Shown piece after piece: positions 6,397 to 6,549 of a stretch of 6,549 bases of DNA. Every line of letters starts with the position of its first letter. Position 1 is the stretch's first letter. Origin of the DNA: an uncultured Rickettsiales bacterium (GTDB lineage Bacteria; Pseudomonadota; Alphaproteobacteria; Rickettsiales; UBA1997); assembly GCA_951801155.1 (NCBI GenBank), contig CATOLK010000065.1:1-6549 (forward strand), read 5' to 3'. The position numbers and the translations under genes are program-made. The notes beneath the pieces are model-generated. The model was not told where the DNA came from and made no database searches. It worked only from the letters and a program-made list of their open reading frames with translations.

Positions 6397-6408
6397 TCCT
6401 GCATAAAA
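6397..6408 (+). repeat. Short direct repeat TCCTGCATAAAA, copy B
   Basis: An exact copy of 3514-3525. Here its left edge overlaps ACCTCCT (6394-6400), which on the minus strand is a perfect AGGAGGT, although no credible gene follows it. Confidence 0.4.
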
Positions 6409-6422
6409 CTATTCTTATTTTC

Positions 6423-6447
6423 TATATATATATATATATATATATAT
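6423..6447. repeat. (TA)12 dinucleotide repeat
   Basis: Twelve uninterrupted TA units followed by one T. It lies between the yebC upstream region and the inverted hairpin element, with no gene close enough for an obvious phase-variation role. Such a run is prone to length change by slippage. Confidence 0.95.
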
Positions 6448-6492
6448 TTAATAATTTTTATTTTTATATCTTTTTTTTATTAAATTTGTTAT

Positions 6493-6549
6493 TTCTTTGA
6501 TTTTCCGTTATTTACGTCATTCCAGATTAGAATTTCTTGATAAACTTGT
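6493..6549 (-). repeat. Palindromic repeat element, copy 2 (inverted, cut by the window end)
   Basis: The minus-strand reading matches 86-141 nearly base for base: a 27-base core running from TGGAATGACG to GGAAAAT is identical, with a handful of substitutions and a one-base insertion elsewhere. The loop and one arm are visible; the second hairpin arm should lie just beyond the window. Confidence 0.8.

Larger units (their letters stand above)
6033..6549. other. Gene-free AT-rich intergenic region upstream of yebC
   Basis: About 500 bases with no supported gene on either strand; the longest start-to-stop frames I could read are about 10-23 codons. It should contain the yebC promoter. It also holds two perfect palindromes (6126-6141 and 6273-6286), the second copy of a 12-base direct repeat, a (TA)12 run, and the inverted copy of the hairpin element at the end. 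No tRNA or other G+C-rich structured RNA is visible. Confidence 0.6.

Overview
The window is a very AT-rich bacterial segment with four confident genes, a long gene-poor flank on each side, and no RNA gene, CRISPR array or transposase that I can see. The YebC protein has alphaproteobacterial-style signature blocks (for example EIRYEGYAPG, TDNKNRT, TWKPQNT). Extreme AT bias, palindromic GGAATGACG-type repeats and a large ankyrin-like protein together suggest an intracellular, Rickettsiales-like alphaproteobacterium. That placement is inference from sequence style, not from a search.

Layout. Positions 1-420 hold a hairpin repeat element, a second large imperfect palindrome, and a well-formed promoter. 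The promoter drives one very large plus-strand gene (421-3504, 1027 aa) encoding an undescribed multidomain protein. It has a degenerate ankyrin-like helical repeat region, a beta-rich segment, a patch resembling the active site of CE-clan cysteine proteases/acetyltransferases (Ulp1/YopJ type: H481, D499, Q529, C535), a coiled coil, and a duplicated C-terminal module. It is the best candidate here for a new host-interaction effector.

Convergent to it on the minus strand lie three genes, in transcription order yebC (6032-5280), a double-length peptide deformylase (5256-4243), and a small YgjP/DUF45-type zinc metalloprotease (4173-3532). yebC and the deformylase are 23 bases apart, each with a Shine-Dalgarno site, and look like a translation-related operon. 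A perfect 12-bp hairpin with a T-run follows the deformylase. The deformylase is two tandem copies of the domain: the carboxy half keeps every metal-binding and catalytic motif, whereas the amino half has lost the metal-ligand Cys and second His, making it a pseudo-enzyme domain fused to an active one.

Positions 6033-6549 are gene-free and hold short palindromes, a (TA)12 run, and, at the very end, an inverted second copy of the repeat element found at the start. The four genes therefore sit between inverted copies of the same element.
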